A stretch of DNA of 64,000 bases from Glaciecola sp964195425. Its GTDB lineage: Bacteria; Pseudomonadota; Gammaproteobacteria; Enterobacterales; Alteromonadaceae. The position numbers and the translations under genes were made by a program. Positions 1 to 8,483 of this stretch are shown here, piece by piece. The DNA is taken from assembly GCA_964195425.1 (NCBI GenBank), contig CAXMOM010000001.1:1-64000 (forward strand), in the 5' to 3' direction. The notes beneath the pieces were generated by a model, which ran no database searches, was not told the origin of the DNA, and was given only the letters and a program-made list of their open reading frames with translations. Positions within the stretch are counted from its first letter, which is position 1; every line of letters starts with the position of its first letter.

Positions 1-181
1 AAGCGATGATGCTTACATTGTGTTTCTCGCATTTTTCGCACTCTGTAATGTCAATATTGAAAACTCGCTCTAACTAGCCGGTTACCGGACGCTGGGCAGT
101 CCCTGCTAGCCATGACATCCCCCTAGCATGGTAAGACTTAACAATATGGGATTTTCAATCCAATTTAATCTAGTTTGATAA
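1..181. other. Left-edge non-coding stretch
   Basis: No convincing reading frame is seen on either strand here. It lies downstream of yicC on the minus strand. A short perfect dyad CCGGT-T-ACCGG sits at 78-88, without a T-run that would make it a terminator. I can assign no function. Confidence 0.3.
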
Positions 182-1045
182 TCATTCAATATTCTGGATC
201 TGCTCCCGCATCTGCTCAATCAACACCTTAAGCTCAACCGCAGACTGCGTAACTTGAGAATTAATCGACTTAGACCCTAAGGTGTTCGCCTCACGATTAA
301 ACTCTTGCATCATAAAATCTAAACGACGGCCAATGGCTCCGCCTTGCTGCATAATTTTATTAGTTTCAGTTACGTGTGAGCGCAAGCGATCAATCTCTTC
401 GGTAATGTCAGATTTTTGTGCAATTAAGACCATTTCTTGCTCAACGCGGGTGTCGTCTAATTCAATTTTGGCTTCGTTGAATTTATTGCGAATGCGGTCT
501 TTTTGCCATTCTAGAATTTCAGGCATGTGGTTTTCAACAGCCATTGCTTCGTTTTCAATGGCGGTGAGACGTTGTTCTATGAGTACTTTCATGTTTTCGC
601 CTTCGCTAGCGCGCGAGGCAATAAATTCTTTTAAGGTGGCGTCAAACAGGCCTAATAGTTCTTTTTGAACGCCATCCATGTCTGCTTCCACAGTGTTCAT
701 AACGCCAGGCCAGCGTAAAATGTCAGTAGGATTTACCGCGCCATTTGCGCCTTGAGATTGTGTCCATTTAGCAGCGTCTATAAGCTGTTTAGCAAGGGCT
801 TCGTTTACCGTAAAACCAGCACTGTTAGCATCGTCTAGATTGATGCGTAGTGAGCATTCTACCTTGCCGCGCTGCAGTTTTTTACGTAGGCGATCGCGTA
901 AGCTAGGCTCTAATGCTCTGAAGTTTTCTGGTATGCGATAGAAGGTCTCTAGATAGCGTTGATTGACCGACCGTATCTCCCAAACGGCTGTGCCCCAATC
1001 GGCTTTAAGTTCTTTGCGTGCGAATCCGGTCATACTGAAAATCAT
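182..1045 (-). CDS. yicC: YicC family endoribonuclease
   Basis: Member of the YicC/YloC family, described as an endoribonuclease linked to small-RNA turnover in E. coli. The frame is open to 1093, but I choose the ATG at 1045. It gives MIFSMTGFAR, the usual N terminus of the family, has AAGGA seven bases upstream, and yields 287 residues, the E. coli length. The C-terminal DUF1732 part carries GRRLDFMMQEFNREANTL, where conserved residues of the family lie. It is transcribed away from rph, the same divergent yicC/rph arrangement found in E. coli. The family assignment is sure; the RNase role is taken from the family. Confidence 0.95.
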   Translation of the reverse strand: MIFSMTGFARKELKADWGTAVWEIRSVNQRYLETFYRIPENFRALEPSLRDRLRKKLQRGKVECSLRINLDDANSAGFTVNEALAKQLIDAAKWTQSQGANGAVNPTDILRWPGVMNTVEADMDGVQKELLGLFDATLKEFIASRASEGENMKVLIEQRLTAIENEAMAVENHMPEILEWQKDRIRNKFNEAKIELDDTRVEQEMVLIAQKSDITEEIDRLRSHVTETNKIMQQGGAIGRRLDFMMQEFNREANTLGSKSINSQVTQSAVELKVLIEQMREQIQNIE

Positions 1046-1156
1046 GGGGGAGTCCTTGGTTTTTATTTTTATTCTGAAGGTGTAATTTTTCAAGTTTACA
1101 ACAACTGAATGTGTTTTGCTCGGTCTTAAAGCATGTAATCTCGTTTTTATATAGGC

Positions 1157-1162
1157 TATAAT
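1157..1162 (+). promoter_or_regulatory. Possible -10 box of the rph-pyrE promoter
   Basis: A perfect TATAAT lies about 110 bases before the rph start in the divergent yicC/rph gap. The matching -35 is weak (TGTAAT with a 17-base spacer). Further downstream, at 1215-1228, is a small dyad ACTGT-TAAT-ACAGT. It is not a LexA box because the spacing is too short. Assignment rests on the hexamer alone. Confidence 0.3.
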
Positions 1163-1269
1163 CCGCGATTCTTAAAGCTTGCTTATTGTTGCAGTGTTAT
1201 TTTGTAATAACTGCACTGTTAATACAGTACGTAACCTTACTTATTTCAACACCCTAGGAGCTTTCGTTC

Positions 1270-1983
1270 ATGCGCCCAAGTAGCCGCACCGCTAGTCAAA
1301 TTCGCCCTGTTACCATTACCCGTAATTTCACCTGTCATGCTGAGGGGTCGGTATTAATTGAGTTTGGCAACACAAAGGTGTTATGCAACGCCACTGTTCA
1401 AGAAGGCGTACCGCGCTTTATGAAAGGCCAAGGCAAAGGCTGGATAACGGCTGAATATAGTATGTTGCCACGTGCCACCCATACTCGCTCAGACAGAGAA
1501 GCCGCTCGCGGTAAACAAGGTGGTCGTACGCTAGAAATTCAACGCTTAATTGCTCGCTCATTGCGCGCGGCGGTCGATTTAAAGCTACTCGGTGAAAATA
1601 CTATTACGGTCGACTGCGATGTTATACAGGCTGACGGCGGAACACGCACAGCTTCTATAACTGGCGCATGCGTTGCCATGGTAGATGCGCTAAGCTGGAT
1701 GCGTGCCAAGGGTATATTAAAGAACAATCCCTTAAAGCACATGATAGCGGCCGTATCGGTAGGTATTTATAAAGGTAACCCAGTTGCCGATTTAGAATAC
1801 TTAGAAGACTCAGTAGCTGAAACTGATATGAACGTAGTGATGACAGAAACCGGTAAACTTATTGAAGTGCAAGGTACTGCTGAAGGCGAACCGTTTAGCT
1901 TTGATGAAATGCAAGAAATGCTAGACCTTGCGCACGCTGCAATCAAAGAGTTATTTGAGCTTCAAAGCACCGCTTTAAATTAA
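1270..1983 (+). CDS. rph: Ribonuclease PH
   Basis: Phosphorolytic 3'-5' exoribonuclease that trims the 3' ends of tRNA precursors, working as a hexamer in the cytoplasm. At 237 residues it is one shorter than E. coli RNase PH and covers the whole RNase PH fold. The phosphate-binding block RSDREAARGKQGGRTLEIQ (about residues 77-95) and DCDVIQADGGTRTASITGA (about 117-135) are intact. The ATG is preceded by CTAGGAG. It lies 24 bases upstream of pyrE, so the two are almost certainly cotranscribed as in E. coli. The gap is too small for the pyrE attenuator known from E. coli. Confidence 0.97.
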   Translation: MRPSSRTASQIRPVTITRNFTCHAEGSVLIEFGNTKVLCNATVQEGVPRFMKGQGKGWITAEYSMLPRATHTRSDREAARGKQGGRTLEIQRLIARSLRAAVDLKLLGENTITVDCDVIQADGGTRTASITGACVAMVDALSWMRAKGILKNNPLKHMIAAVSVGIYKGNPVADLEYLEDSVAETDMNVVMTETGKLIEVQGTAEGEPFSFDEMQEMLDLAHAAIKELFELQSTALN

Positions 1984-2007
1984 TCACGCGATATTTTAAG
2001 GAATCCC

Positions 2008-2649
2008 ATGCAAGACTATAAACGCGAATTTGTAGCCTTTGCCATTAAACGCAAAGTCCTCCGTTTTGGAGATTTTACGCTTAAGTCAGGAAGAGTGAGT
2101 CCTTACTTTTTTAATGCCGGATTGTTCAACACCGGCAAAGACTTAGCTAAGCTTGGTGGCTTTTATGCCGCAGCTTTAAATGCCGAGGGCGTTGAGTTTG
2201 ATGTATTGTTTGGTCCTGCGTACAAGGGCATTCCTGTGGCTACTGCTACCGCAATTGCGATGGCAAATAACTATGGTGAAGATATCCCTTATTGTTTTAA
2301 CCGTAAGGAAGTAAAAAAGCACGGTGAAGGCGGTAACTTAGTAGGCAGTGAGCTGAAAGGGCGCATAATGTTAGTAGATGACGTTATTACCGCAGGCACT
2401 GCTATACGTGAGTCAATGCAAATCATAGAAGCTAATGAGGCATTGTTAGCCGGCGTACTTATAGCGCTCGACCGCCAAGAAAAAGGCCAAGGGACCTTGT
2501 CGGCTGTGCAAGAGATTGAGCGCGATTACAGCACCAGAGTGCTCTCTATTGTAACCTTAAGCGATGTCGTTGAATACCTGAAAGCCGAACATGATAGTGG
2601 TGACGCGATAGCATCTATTAAGCGCTACCGTGAAACTTACGGTATCTAG
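2008..2649 (+). CDS. pyrE: Orotate phosphoribosyltransferase
   Basis: Converts orotate and PRPP to orotidine 5'-phosphate, the fifth step of de novo pyrimidine synthesis. The 213-residue length equals that of the E. coli enzyme. The PRPP-binding loop is seen as IMLVDDVITAGTAI (about residues 119-132), and the flexible catalytic loop as RKEVKKHGEGG (about 98-108). AAGGA precedes the ATG. It forms an operon with rph. Confidence 0.97.
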   Translation: MQDYKREFVAFAIKRKVLRFGDFTLKSGRVSPYFFNAGLFNTGKDLAKLGGFYAAALNAEGVEFDVLFGPAYKGIPVATATAIAMANNYGEDIPYCFNRKEVKKHGEGGNLVGSELKGRIMLVDDVITAGTAIRESMQIIEANEALLAGVLIALDRQEKGQGTLSAVQEIERDYSTRVLSIVTLSDVVEYLKAEHDSGDAIASIKRYRETYGI

Positions 2650-2654
2650 TTACG

Positions 2655-2685
2655 ACAACCTTTGGTTTTAATAACCGGTTGTTTA
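2655..2685 (+). terminator. Hairpin after pyrE
   Basis: ACAACC (2655-2660) pairs with GGTTGT (2677-2682), and inside it GGTT (2664-2667) pairs with AACC (2673-2676), leaving a three-base bulge. The following TTAAAT is a poor U-tract. It may therefore be a weak or rho-assisted terminator between pyrE and the tusA-like gene. Confidence 0.4.
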
Positions 2686-2710
2686 AATAAAGTAATGTGA
2701 GTATTTTTGC

Positions 2711-2989
2711 GTGAACGATAACACGAACTTAACTGCAGTGGCGCTAATAGACTTGTTCTCCAAGGCTGACAAGCACCTGAATGCTTTGGGCCTTCGTTGC
2801 CCTGAGCCTGTCATGATGATTCGTTTAGAAGTTAGAAAAATGCAACAAGGTGAAACCCTCACCATTGTTGCAGATGACCCAGCTACCACTCGGGATGTGC
2901 CTAGTTTCTGTCGCTTTATGCAACATACTCTCGTGGCTAGTGATGCTGAATCTGCCCCCTATACTTATTTAATTCGTAAAGGGGACTAG
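2711..2989 (+). CDS. tusA: TusA-family sulfurtransferase
   Basis: Small TusA/SirA-like sulfur carrier. In E. coli TusA relays persulfide sulfur from IscS for 2-thiouridine modification of tRNA. The diagnostic LGLRCPEPVMMIR carries the persulfide cysteine at residue 30 with the CPxP motif. The fold continues through ETLTIVADDPATTRDVPSFCRF. At 92 residues it is about ten longer than E. coli TusA, because about 22 residues precede the core. The start used is GTG, and no strong ribosome-binding site helps to choose it. Since genomes can hold several TusA paralogues, the exact pathway is inferred. Confidence 0.85.
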   Translation: MNDNTNLTAVALIDLFSKADKHLNALGLRCPEPVMMIRLEVRKMQQGETLTIVADDPATTRDVPSFCRFMQHTLVASDAESAPYTYLIRKGD

Positions 2990-3043
2990 CCCTCGTCTTT
3001 TTATTGCCCATTTCACTATTTTTACATTTTTGTGTTTTGAGGC

Positions 3044-3805
3044 TTAAGGCTTCTTAAACTTGATGGTCCAGCGATCGCTGTTTCCTGTTACCGACTTTGA
3101 GCCTACTTCGTAACGTAACTCATCGTCTTCTCGGTAATGCAAGTTGCTGTAATCAACCAAAATAAAGCCCGCATCTTGTATTTCTTTAATTGCCATTACC
3201 GGGTCAATACGACGACGATTACTGCTTGTCATTGGCTCCATATGACGTGCTGTATGATCAAGCACACCATATATTCCGCCCGACTTTAATGCGTCAAAGG
3301 CTAACGTGTTCATCGCTGCGCGACCTTCGGCACTGAAGTTATGATAGTTTCTGAATGTGAGTACCATATCTATATCGCTTACCCCAAGGGTTGAGGCTTC
3401 TAGCGTATAGAACTTTGCGCCTTCTTCACGAAATATTTTAGCGTCTTTGGCAATTACGCTCATACGCTCAAAACCAGGGGCATCAGCAAGATTATTTTCA
3501 ATGCGTGTGGCGCCAATCGCGCCATAATAGTTCCCTTTTTCATTTAACAAAGGCACTAATAATTTGGTATACCAGCCGCCCCCAGGCACTAACTCAACCA
3601 CCGACATATCTTCTTCAATACCAAAAAACTGCAGTGTTTCAATTGGATTGCGATTATCGTCTCGTGCTATTTCACCAGTGCTACGAATATCAGACGCCAT
3701 AGCGGCCTTTAATTTATCTTCAACGCTGGCGAAGCCGTTAAATGCAGCAAGGCCTATTGCGCAGGCTAAAGAAATATTGATTAACGTTCTCATAGAGGTT
3801 TTCAT
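3044..3805 (-). CDS. Exported methyltransferase-fold protein (COG4798-like)
   Basis: A class I SAM-methyltransferase-like fold behind a signal peptide. The frame runs to 3862, but the ATG at 3805 has GGAAG seven bases upstream and opens a clear signal sequence (MKTSMRTLINISLACAIGLA, cut near FASVEDK). The mature part has a motif-I-like segment VVELVPGGGWYTKLLVPLL and a later DMVLTFRNYHNF, as in predicted methyltransferases of COG4798. Export is odd because S-adenosylmethionine is cytoplasmic, so catalytic activity should not be assumed. It lies just after the minus-strand YqaA-like gene (41-base gap), possibly in one transcript. Substrate unknown. Confidence 0.75.
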   Translation of the reverse strand: MKTSMRTLINISLACAIGLAAFNGFASVEDKLKAAMASDIRSTGEIARDDNRNPIETLQFFGIEEDMSVVELVPGGGWYTKLLVPLLNEKGNYYGAIGATRIENNLADAPGFERMSVIAKDAKIFREEGAKFYTLEASTLGVSDIDMVLTFRNYHNFSAEGRAAMNTLAFDALKSGGIYGVLDHTARHMEPMTSSNRRRIDPVMAIKEIQDAGFILVDYSNLHYREDDELRYEVGSKSVTGNSDRWTIKFKKP

Positions 3806-3846
3806 ACAGATTCTTCCGTTTAAGTAATGTTTTTCATTATTGTAGA

Positions 3847-4425
3847 TTAGATGCCTAGCCAAAACGGCAGGCTAAAAAATAACAGTATTGCGATTACGCC
3901 TATGACAGCGGCTTGCCATTTATACTGGCGGATCAGTTGTTCGGTTTTATCGCCAAAATAATAAACTAGCATTGCGATCCCAAAGTAACGCACTATTCTG
4001 CTGGTGGTAACGGCTAACATATATAGAAAAAGTGAATATTTCGATAGGCCTGCCGCGAGCATTGCTAGCTGCAGGGGCACCGGAGTAACACCTGTGCTAA
4101 ATATGAACCAAAAGCCTTGGTTTTTCATGGTGCTTTTGAATGTTGTAAACTGCTCTTCGTTAGTAACGTATTGCATAATAAGGTCGCGCGCCATATCGAA
4201 TATAAAGTATCCTATCGCATATCCAACAAGCGCACCCAACATGCATCCTAGTGTAGTAACCGTCGCAATTAACCAGAGTTTTTCGCGCCTTTTTTGCATT
4301 ACAGGGACTAACATAGTCTCAAGCGGAATGGGCACAATCGTCGACTCTAAAAACGAAGCTATGCCAATACCCCAGGGCATATGTTTTGAATTTATTAGCT
4401 TCTTAGTACGCTTTTTAATTGACAT
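3847..4425 (-). CDS. YqaA/DedA-like VTT-domain membrane protein
   Basis: Inner-membrane protein of 192 residues with about five hydrophobic segments. The VTT/SNARE-associated domain signs are the re-entrant FLESTIVPIPLETMLVPVM near the N terminus and STGVTPVPLQLAMLAAG in the middle. DedA/YqaA family members are proposed lipid scramblases or transporters needed for envelope homeostasis; the substrate of this subgroup is not known. It is the first gene before the exported methyltransferase-like gene on the minus strand. Family call firm, function open. Confidence 0.85.
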   Translation of the reverse strand: MSIKKRTKKLINSKHMPWGIGIASFLESTIVPIPLETMLVPVMQKRREKLWLIATVTTLGCMLGALVGYAIGYFIFDMARDLIMQYVTNEEQFTTFKSTMKNQGFWFIFSTGVTPVPLQLAMLAAGLSKYSLFLYMLAVTTSRIVRYFGIAMLVYYFGDKTEQLIRQYKWQAAVIGVIAILLFFSLPFWLGI

Positions 4426-4532
4426 TAGGACGCGTCACCAAATAATCGCTTGCGAAATGCAAGCCCATATTAAATACCACAAATATGTACATTCTCTATA
4501 ATCGATATATCGCTCGCGTCTCTTTTTAAAAA

Positions 4533-5858
4533 TTAGTCTTGCGCATGCTTATAAACATTGCCGTCTTTCATCACAAAATGAATATTTTCTAAAAGTGTAA
4601 TGTTTTCGAGTGGATTGCCTTTCACCGCGACTAAATCAGCTAGCTTACCTACTTCAACGGTGCCTAAAACATCGTCAATTCTTAATAGTTTAGCGGTGTT
4701 ATAGGTAGCCGATCTTATGGCGTCCATTTCCGACATTCCTGCTTCAACCATAAGTGTAAACTCTTGACCGTTGTCGCCATGAGCTGATACACCTGAATCG
4801 GTTCCAAAGGCAATCATAACGCCATTTTCATGGGCGCGAGCAAAAGCTCCTTGAATAAGTGGGCCTATAGCAGCCGCTTTGGGGCGAACAATCTCGGGGA
4901 AGTAGCCGTCAATTTTGGCTTTTTCGGCTACAAAGTTACCGGCTAATATCGTGGGCACGTAGTAAACATTGTTTTTGCGCATAAGTTTGTATATCTCATC
5001 GTCCATGTAGGTGCCGTGTTCTATAGAATCGACGCCGGCTAAAATTGCACGCTTCATGCCTTCTTTGCCATGCGCATGCACCGCTACAGTCATTTCATAG
5101 TCTTTTGCAGTTTGTACAATTGCTTCTAGTTCATCGGCCATGAACTGCGGGTTTTGTCCACTTTTGGCTACCGACAATACCCCTCCAGTAGCGGTGATTT
5201 TGATTAAGTCTGCGCCATCTTTATAGCGTTGGCGAACCGCTTCACGCGCTTGGGCTACTCCGTTTACAACACCGTCAACAGGCTGTGGCGTGCCCATTAA
5301 GTGCTTGCTTAATGAGTTGGTAGGATCGGCATGTCCGCCGGTGGTGGCAATAGATTTTGCTGCGGTATAAACACGCGGTCCAACAACCTTACCACTGTTT
5401 ATCGCATTTCGAAGAGCAACGGTTTCGTTAAACCTATCGCCCAAATTTCTAACCGTTGTAAACCCTGCCATTAAGGTCATTTTGGCATATACGACGGTGT
5501 CTATTGCGTAGTCAGCTTCATTGTTGGTGAAGCGTTTCATATAGCCAGCAGGGCCTTCATTTTGAAAAGATAAGTGAGTGTGCATATCCATCAAACCGGG
5601 CATAAGTGTATAGCCGCTTAAATCGATAAAGGTATCGTCCTCGTCACCCACAATTTTGCCGTCTTCAATGCTAACGATTTTGTTGTTTTCGACAATAACT
5701 GTTTTGTCGGAGCGCACCTTTGTGTCTTTACTTGAGATAAGTTTACTTACAAAAATGTGCGTCGCGCTTTGTGCTGGTAGCGCTAGCATTAAGCATGTGG
5801 CCAAGATTACCGTATTAACGGCTGAAATGTGGGTAGAAAAAGATGGTGTTTTTATCAT
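4533..5858 (-). CDS. Exported metal-dependent amidohydrolase (Xaa-Pro dipeptidase-like)
   Basis: Amidohydrolase-superfamily enzyme with a secretory signal. I set the start at ATG 5858 (AAAGG upstream), which opens a hydrophobic leader ending in ALPAQSA; the frame itself reaches 5915. The binuclear metal site is complete: MDMHTHL (HxH), ADLIKITATGG with the carboxylated lysine, AVHAHGKEG, SIEHGT, and FGTDSG with the catalytic aspartate. This set matches the family of imidazolonepropionase-like/prolidase amidohydrolases that cleave Xaa-Pro or acyl dipeptides. It probably acts in the periplasm on peptides, as an inference from family and signal. Monocistronic by spacing. Confidence 0.88.
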   Translation of the reverse strand: MIKTPSFSTHISAVNTVILATCLMLALPAQSATHIFVSKLISSKDTKVRSDKTVIVENNKIVSIEDGKIVGDEDDTFIDLSGYTLMPGLMDMHTHLSFQNEGPAGYMKRFTNNEADYAIDTVVYAKMTLMAGFTTVRNLGDRFNETVALRNAINSGKVVGPRVYTAAKSIATTGGHADPTNSLSKHLMGTPQPVDGVVNGVAQAREAVRQRYKDGADLIKITATGGVLSVAKSGQNPQFMADELEAIVQTAKDYEMTVAVHAHGKEGMKRAILAGVDSIEHGTYMDDEIYKLMRKNNVYYVPTILAGNFVAEKAKIDGYFPEIVRPKAAAIGPLIQGAFARAHENGVMIAFGTDSGVSAHGDNGQEFTLMVEAGMSEMDAIRSATYNTAKLLRIDDVLGTVEVGKLADLVAVKGNPLENITLLENIHFVMKDGNVYKHAQD

Positions 5859-5959
5859 TATGTTAACCTTTGTCTGGACTAACCACACAATAAGACAATA
5901 CGAACCGCAAATCAAAGATTTAGAACAAGTTTGAGTGTTTACTTCAAAAACCGCAAACT

Positions 5960-6514
5960 TTACTCAGTGAAACGGCCAATTACAAAACTATACTCAGCGC
6001 TGCTAAGTTGAAGTTCGGTGGCGTTATCTTGCTTAACTTCGTTTGCTTGATCAATCCACCGATACAAGACGTTTTGATGCACTCGTGCCCATAAGTTTCG
6101 TCTAATATGGCAGTAGGGTACTAGGTTTCCTTCATATTCTCTCAATTCTACGGGATGCTCTTTGCCAATAATCAGTGTGTCACCTGTTTGTGTGCTAATT
6201 TCAATAAGGTGGGTAGATTTGTCAGGCGTCGCATCTATGATCACAAAAGGCACGTCTTCTACCGTAATGCCTATTTTCTCTCCAGGGGTAACCAAGAAGT
6301 AGTTTTCATCCTCTTTTTTGAGCACGCTCGATAAGAGTTGAATAAGCTTTGCGCGGGTAAAAGGGGTGCCTTCATGCCACCACTGACCACTTCTTTTAAT
6401 AACTAGGTTCATATCACCACAAAACGGCGGGTCCCATTTATCTACAGGCGGTAGCGAGCGCGAATTGGTGCTGCCCGCGGCAGAGATTTGTTTCTGTAAC
6501 TGTGCAATATCCAT
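5960..6514 (-). CDS. DUF1285 domain protein
   Basis: Protein of 184 residues that matches the DUF1285 family of uncharacterised proteobacterial proteins. Recognisable segments are PPVDKWDPPFCGDMNLVI, GQWWHEGTPFTRAKLIQLLS, and FFLVTPxEK-like YFLVTPGEKIGITVEDVPFV. No signal peptide or membrane segment is seen, so it is likely cytoplasmic. It follows the DUF3014 gene with a 16-base gap on the same strand, suggesting cotranscription. Function unknown. Confidence 0.85.
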   Translation of the reverse strand: MDIAQLQKQISAAGSTNSRSLPPVDKWDPPFCGDMNLVIKRSGQWWHEGTPFTRAKLIQLLSSVLKKEDENYFLVTPGEKIGITVEDVPFVIIDATPDKSTHLIEISTQTGDTLIIGKEHPVELREYEGNLVPYCHIRRNLWARVHQNVLYRWIDQANEVKQDNATELQLSSAEYSFVIGRFTE

Positions 6515-6530
6515 GGTTACCTTAGCCTAT

Positions 6531-7412
6531 TTATTCATTTCGCTCTTGCAAGGTTTCTTTTACCGAACGCAAAACATCCTTAATACGGCGCATGTTTTCA
6601 GGGCCTGTTCTTAACAACTGTTTTTGCGGGCCGGATAATTTCTCTAGGCGCTCATCTTTAAATTTAAACATTACGCTGTCGGTATACACTTCTATTGGAA
6701 CGGGAACTTGTGGCGTATCTAGCAGCGTATTGATTGCATCAATTAACGCAGAGTCAAAGTTTTGTCCAGGGCGGCTAATTTCCGCGTATTTTTCTTTAAT
6801 ACCGGCTTCGTAATTATCGAAAACCGCTAGCAGATCGTCGGCATCAACAGACTCAAGTGCGTCAACGTAGCTGTTGTAGCGTTGGAAACTAGCATTATCA
6901 ATCCATATTCGGTCTGCTTGATTGTAGGTTTTGAATTTTTCAGCCGGAGGTACAACTAAAGCGTCTTTGGGTGAAAGCTCAGCATTGGCTAAGTTATTTA
7001 CGTTAATGACAAATTTCTCGATTAAGCGCTCATTTACCAATAGTTTTGCAAACGTAGGCGAAGAAGCAACCGCCATCAGCGAAGTTTTTACGGCCGCGTC
7101 ACTTATATTTAGGGGAATATCTACCAGCACTTCTTGAGCTTCAAATTCATCTACTGCCATGTTTGGTGAAATTTCAACTTCAGTTGGTCTTGGTGGTGCT
7201 TTAAATACATCAGGTTTGACCATGTCATCGATATTGGCATTGCCATCTATAATAGGCGCTGGTTTAACTGTGGGCGTTATCGCGACCGCTCGTGTAGTTT
7301 CAGCGTTTTCTGATGTTGGCCAAAATAAAACCGCGAGCAATAACACCAACAGCAAACCTGCAATAATTAAATAAGGCTTCATTTGTTGTATTTGGTTCGG
7401 TTCGCTCGACAT
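6531..7412 (-). CDS. DUF3014 domain membrane-anchored protein
   Basis: Protein of 293 residues with a short cytoplasmic tail, one N-terminal transmembrane helix (YLIIAGLLLVLLLAVLFW, about residues 14-31), then a low-complexity linker rich in Pro, Ala and Thr, and a periplasmic domain typical of DUF3014. It contains no catalytic motif that I recognise. It sits upstream of the DUF1285 gene in what looks like a two-gene operon; the pairing is the only hint to function. Confidence 0.82.
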   Translation of the reverse strand: MSSEPNQIQQMKPYLIIAGLLLVLLLAVLFWPTSENAETTRAVAITPTVKPAPIIDGNANIDDMVKPDVFKAPPRPTEVEISPNMAVDEFEAQEVLVDIPLNISDAAVKTSLMAVASSPTFAKLLVNERLIEKFVINVNNLANAELSPKDALVVPPAEKFKTYNQADRIWIDNASFQRYNSYVDALESVDADDLLAVFDNYEAGIKEKYAEISRPGQNFDSALIDAINTLLDTPQVPVPIEVYTDSVMFKFKDERLEKLSGPQKQLLRTGPENMRRIKDVLRSVKETLQERNE

Positions 7413-7661
7413 GTATTTCTCCTTTGTTCGGGCATATTGTGTTGGTGATGAGATTGAAATACGACGACCTCAACAATCTCAATTTGTTAATACTATTATA
7501 CACATATAGTACGACCCTTCATTTTTCAATTAATTCGCTAAAGAAAGAATGATTTTTATTTCCTCATTTTTGAACTCGCCGATATTTGTCGCGTATACCA
7601 TTTATATGCTACTTAAAACCTGAGTGCTTATGCCAAGCACCTAAATAGAGACGTAATAGTA
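7413..7661. other. AT-rich divergent gap
   Basis: Intergenic stretch between the divergently transcribed DUF3014 gene and the small DUF6482-like gene, so it must hold both promoters. A short dyad GTGCTT-ATGCC-AAGCAC lies at 7624-7640, just before the plus-strand gene. No clear promoter hexamers were assigned. Confidence 0.3.
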
Positions 7662-7970
7662 ATGATGAAATTCCATATGCCAAGCATTGTTAAGCGCCCT
7701 ATAAGTATAGATAAACTTGAAGTACAGTCTTTTGAAATGAATGTTTACTTGGTTAAACTTCACACTGCTGACAATGCCGGTTTTGTTTTTGATAAGAACG
7801 ACCGGCCTATGCGCTTCAATAATTCTCAACAAATACGCGATGCTTTTGAATCATGCGATGTTAAACAAGCCGTTATGGTTCACGACTCTCCTTATGATGA
7901 AATGATTGGTAACCCCAATAAGCCCGAAGCATCCATGGAAATGCCATTTTCTATGCAGCAACCCTATTAG
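7662..7970 (+). CDS. Small DUF6482-like protein
   Basis: A 102-residue soluble protein that I place tentatively in DUF6482, on the pattern of a short beta-rich opening (ISIDKLEVQSFEMNVYLVKL) followed by GFVFDKNDRPMRFNNSQQIRDAF. No catalytic residues or membrane segments are evident. It is transcribed alone, convergent with the DUF4174 gene 28 bases downstream. Function unknown. Confidence 0.7.
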   Translation: MMKFHMPSIVKRPISIDKLEVQSFEMNVYLVKLHTADNAGFVFDKNDRPMRFNNSQQIRDAFESCDVKQAVMVHDSPYDEMIGNPNKPEASMEMPFSMQQPY

Positions 7971-7997
7971 CTATTTGGCACGGTTTTAGGGCCAGTG

Positions 7998-8483
7998 CTA
8001 CGGTTCCTTTTGCGCGCGGGTTTGGGCCCTGCGCATTGGCATCGCGTCAATGTCGGCAAATATTCGCTGCGTGTTAAAATAATCATAGACTGACTTACTA
8101 CCGCCGTCTAAACCAATTAACAATGTATGTTGGTTTCGCAGTCTATCATTAGCTTCCACTGCACTAATGGCAAGGTTTGTTGTGCCTTCCTTTATGATAC
8201 CTTCTGTTTTAACATTATCTTCCACTACAGCAAAAACCATGAGTTTTCGATCATCAAATTCTTGCCACAGTAACGCAATATCCTGTTGCAAGGATTGTAA
8301 GGCTTGGGGCGACTCTACCTTGGTAATAAGTACTCTGTGCTGCCAGCGATAATCCACAAGCTTACTTGTATTTATAGCATTTTTTTCCTTTGCTTGGATA
8401 TGAGCTTGTGTCGATATCGCTTTATTGGTCATGAGCGTTACAAGTAAAATTAGTATTGTTGATTGTGCAAATAAGGTGCGCAT
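7998..8483 (-). CDS. Exported DUF4174 domain protein
   Basis: Protein of 161 residues starting with a signal peptide (TILILLVTLMTNKAIST). The mature part fits DUF4174, a small thioredoxin-like-fold family: YRWQHRVLITKV near the start and LIGLDGGSKSVYD plus IDAMPMRRAQ at the C terminus are the recognisable family positions. Its start abuts the stop of the upstream kinase-like gene at 8484 without a gap, so the two are very likely cotranslated. Role unknown. Confidence 0.82.
   Translation of the reverse strand: MRTLFAQSTILILLVTLMTNKAISTQAHIQAKEKNAINTSKLVDYRWQHRVLITKVESPQALQSLQQDIALLWQEFDDRKLMVFAVVEDNVKTEGIIKEGTTNLAISAVEANDRLRNQHTLLIGLDGGSKSVYDYFNTQRIFADIDAMPMRRAQTRAQKEP

Noticed and set aside
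282..668. Antisense open frame over yicC
   Set aside because: It is the shadow of yicC; composition and lack of a start signal do not support a gene. The same holds for the many other antisense or shifted frames over real genes.
1215..1228. ACTGT-TAAT-ACAGT before rph as a LexA box
   Set aside because: The two halves CTGT and ACAG are only four bases apart; LexA needs eight.
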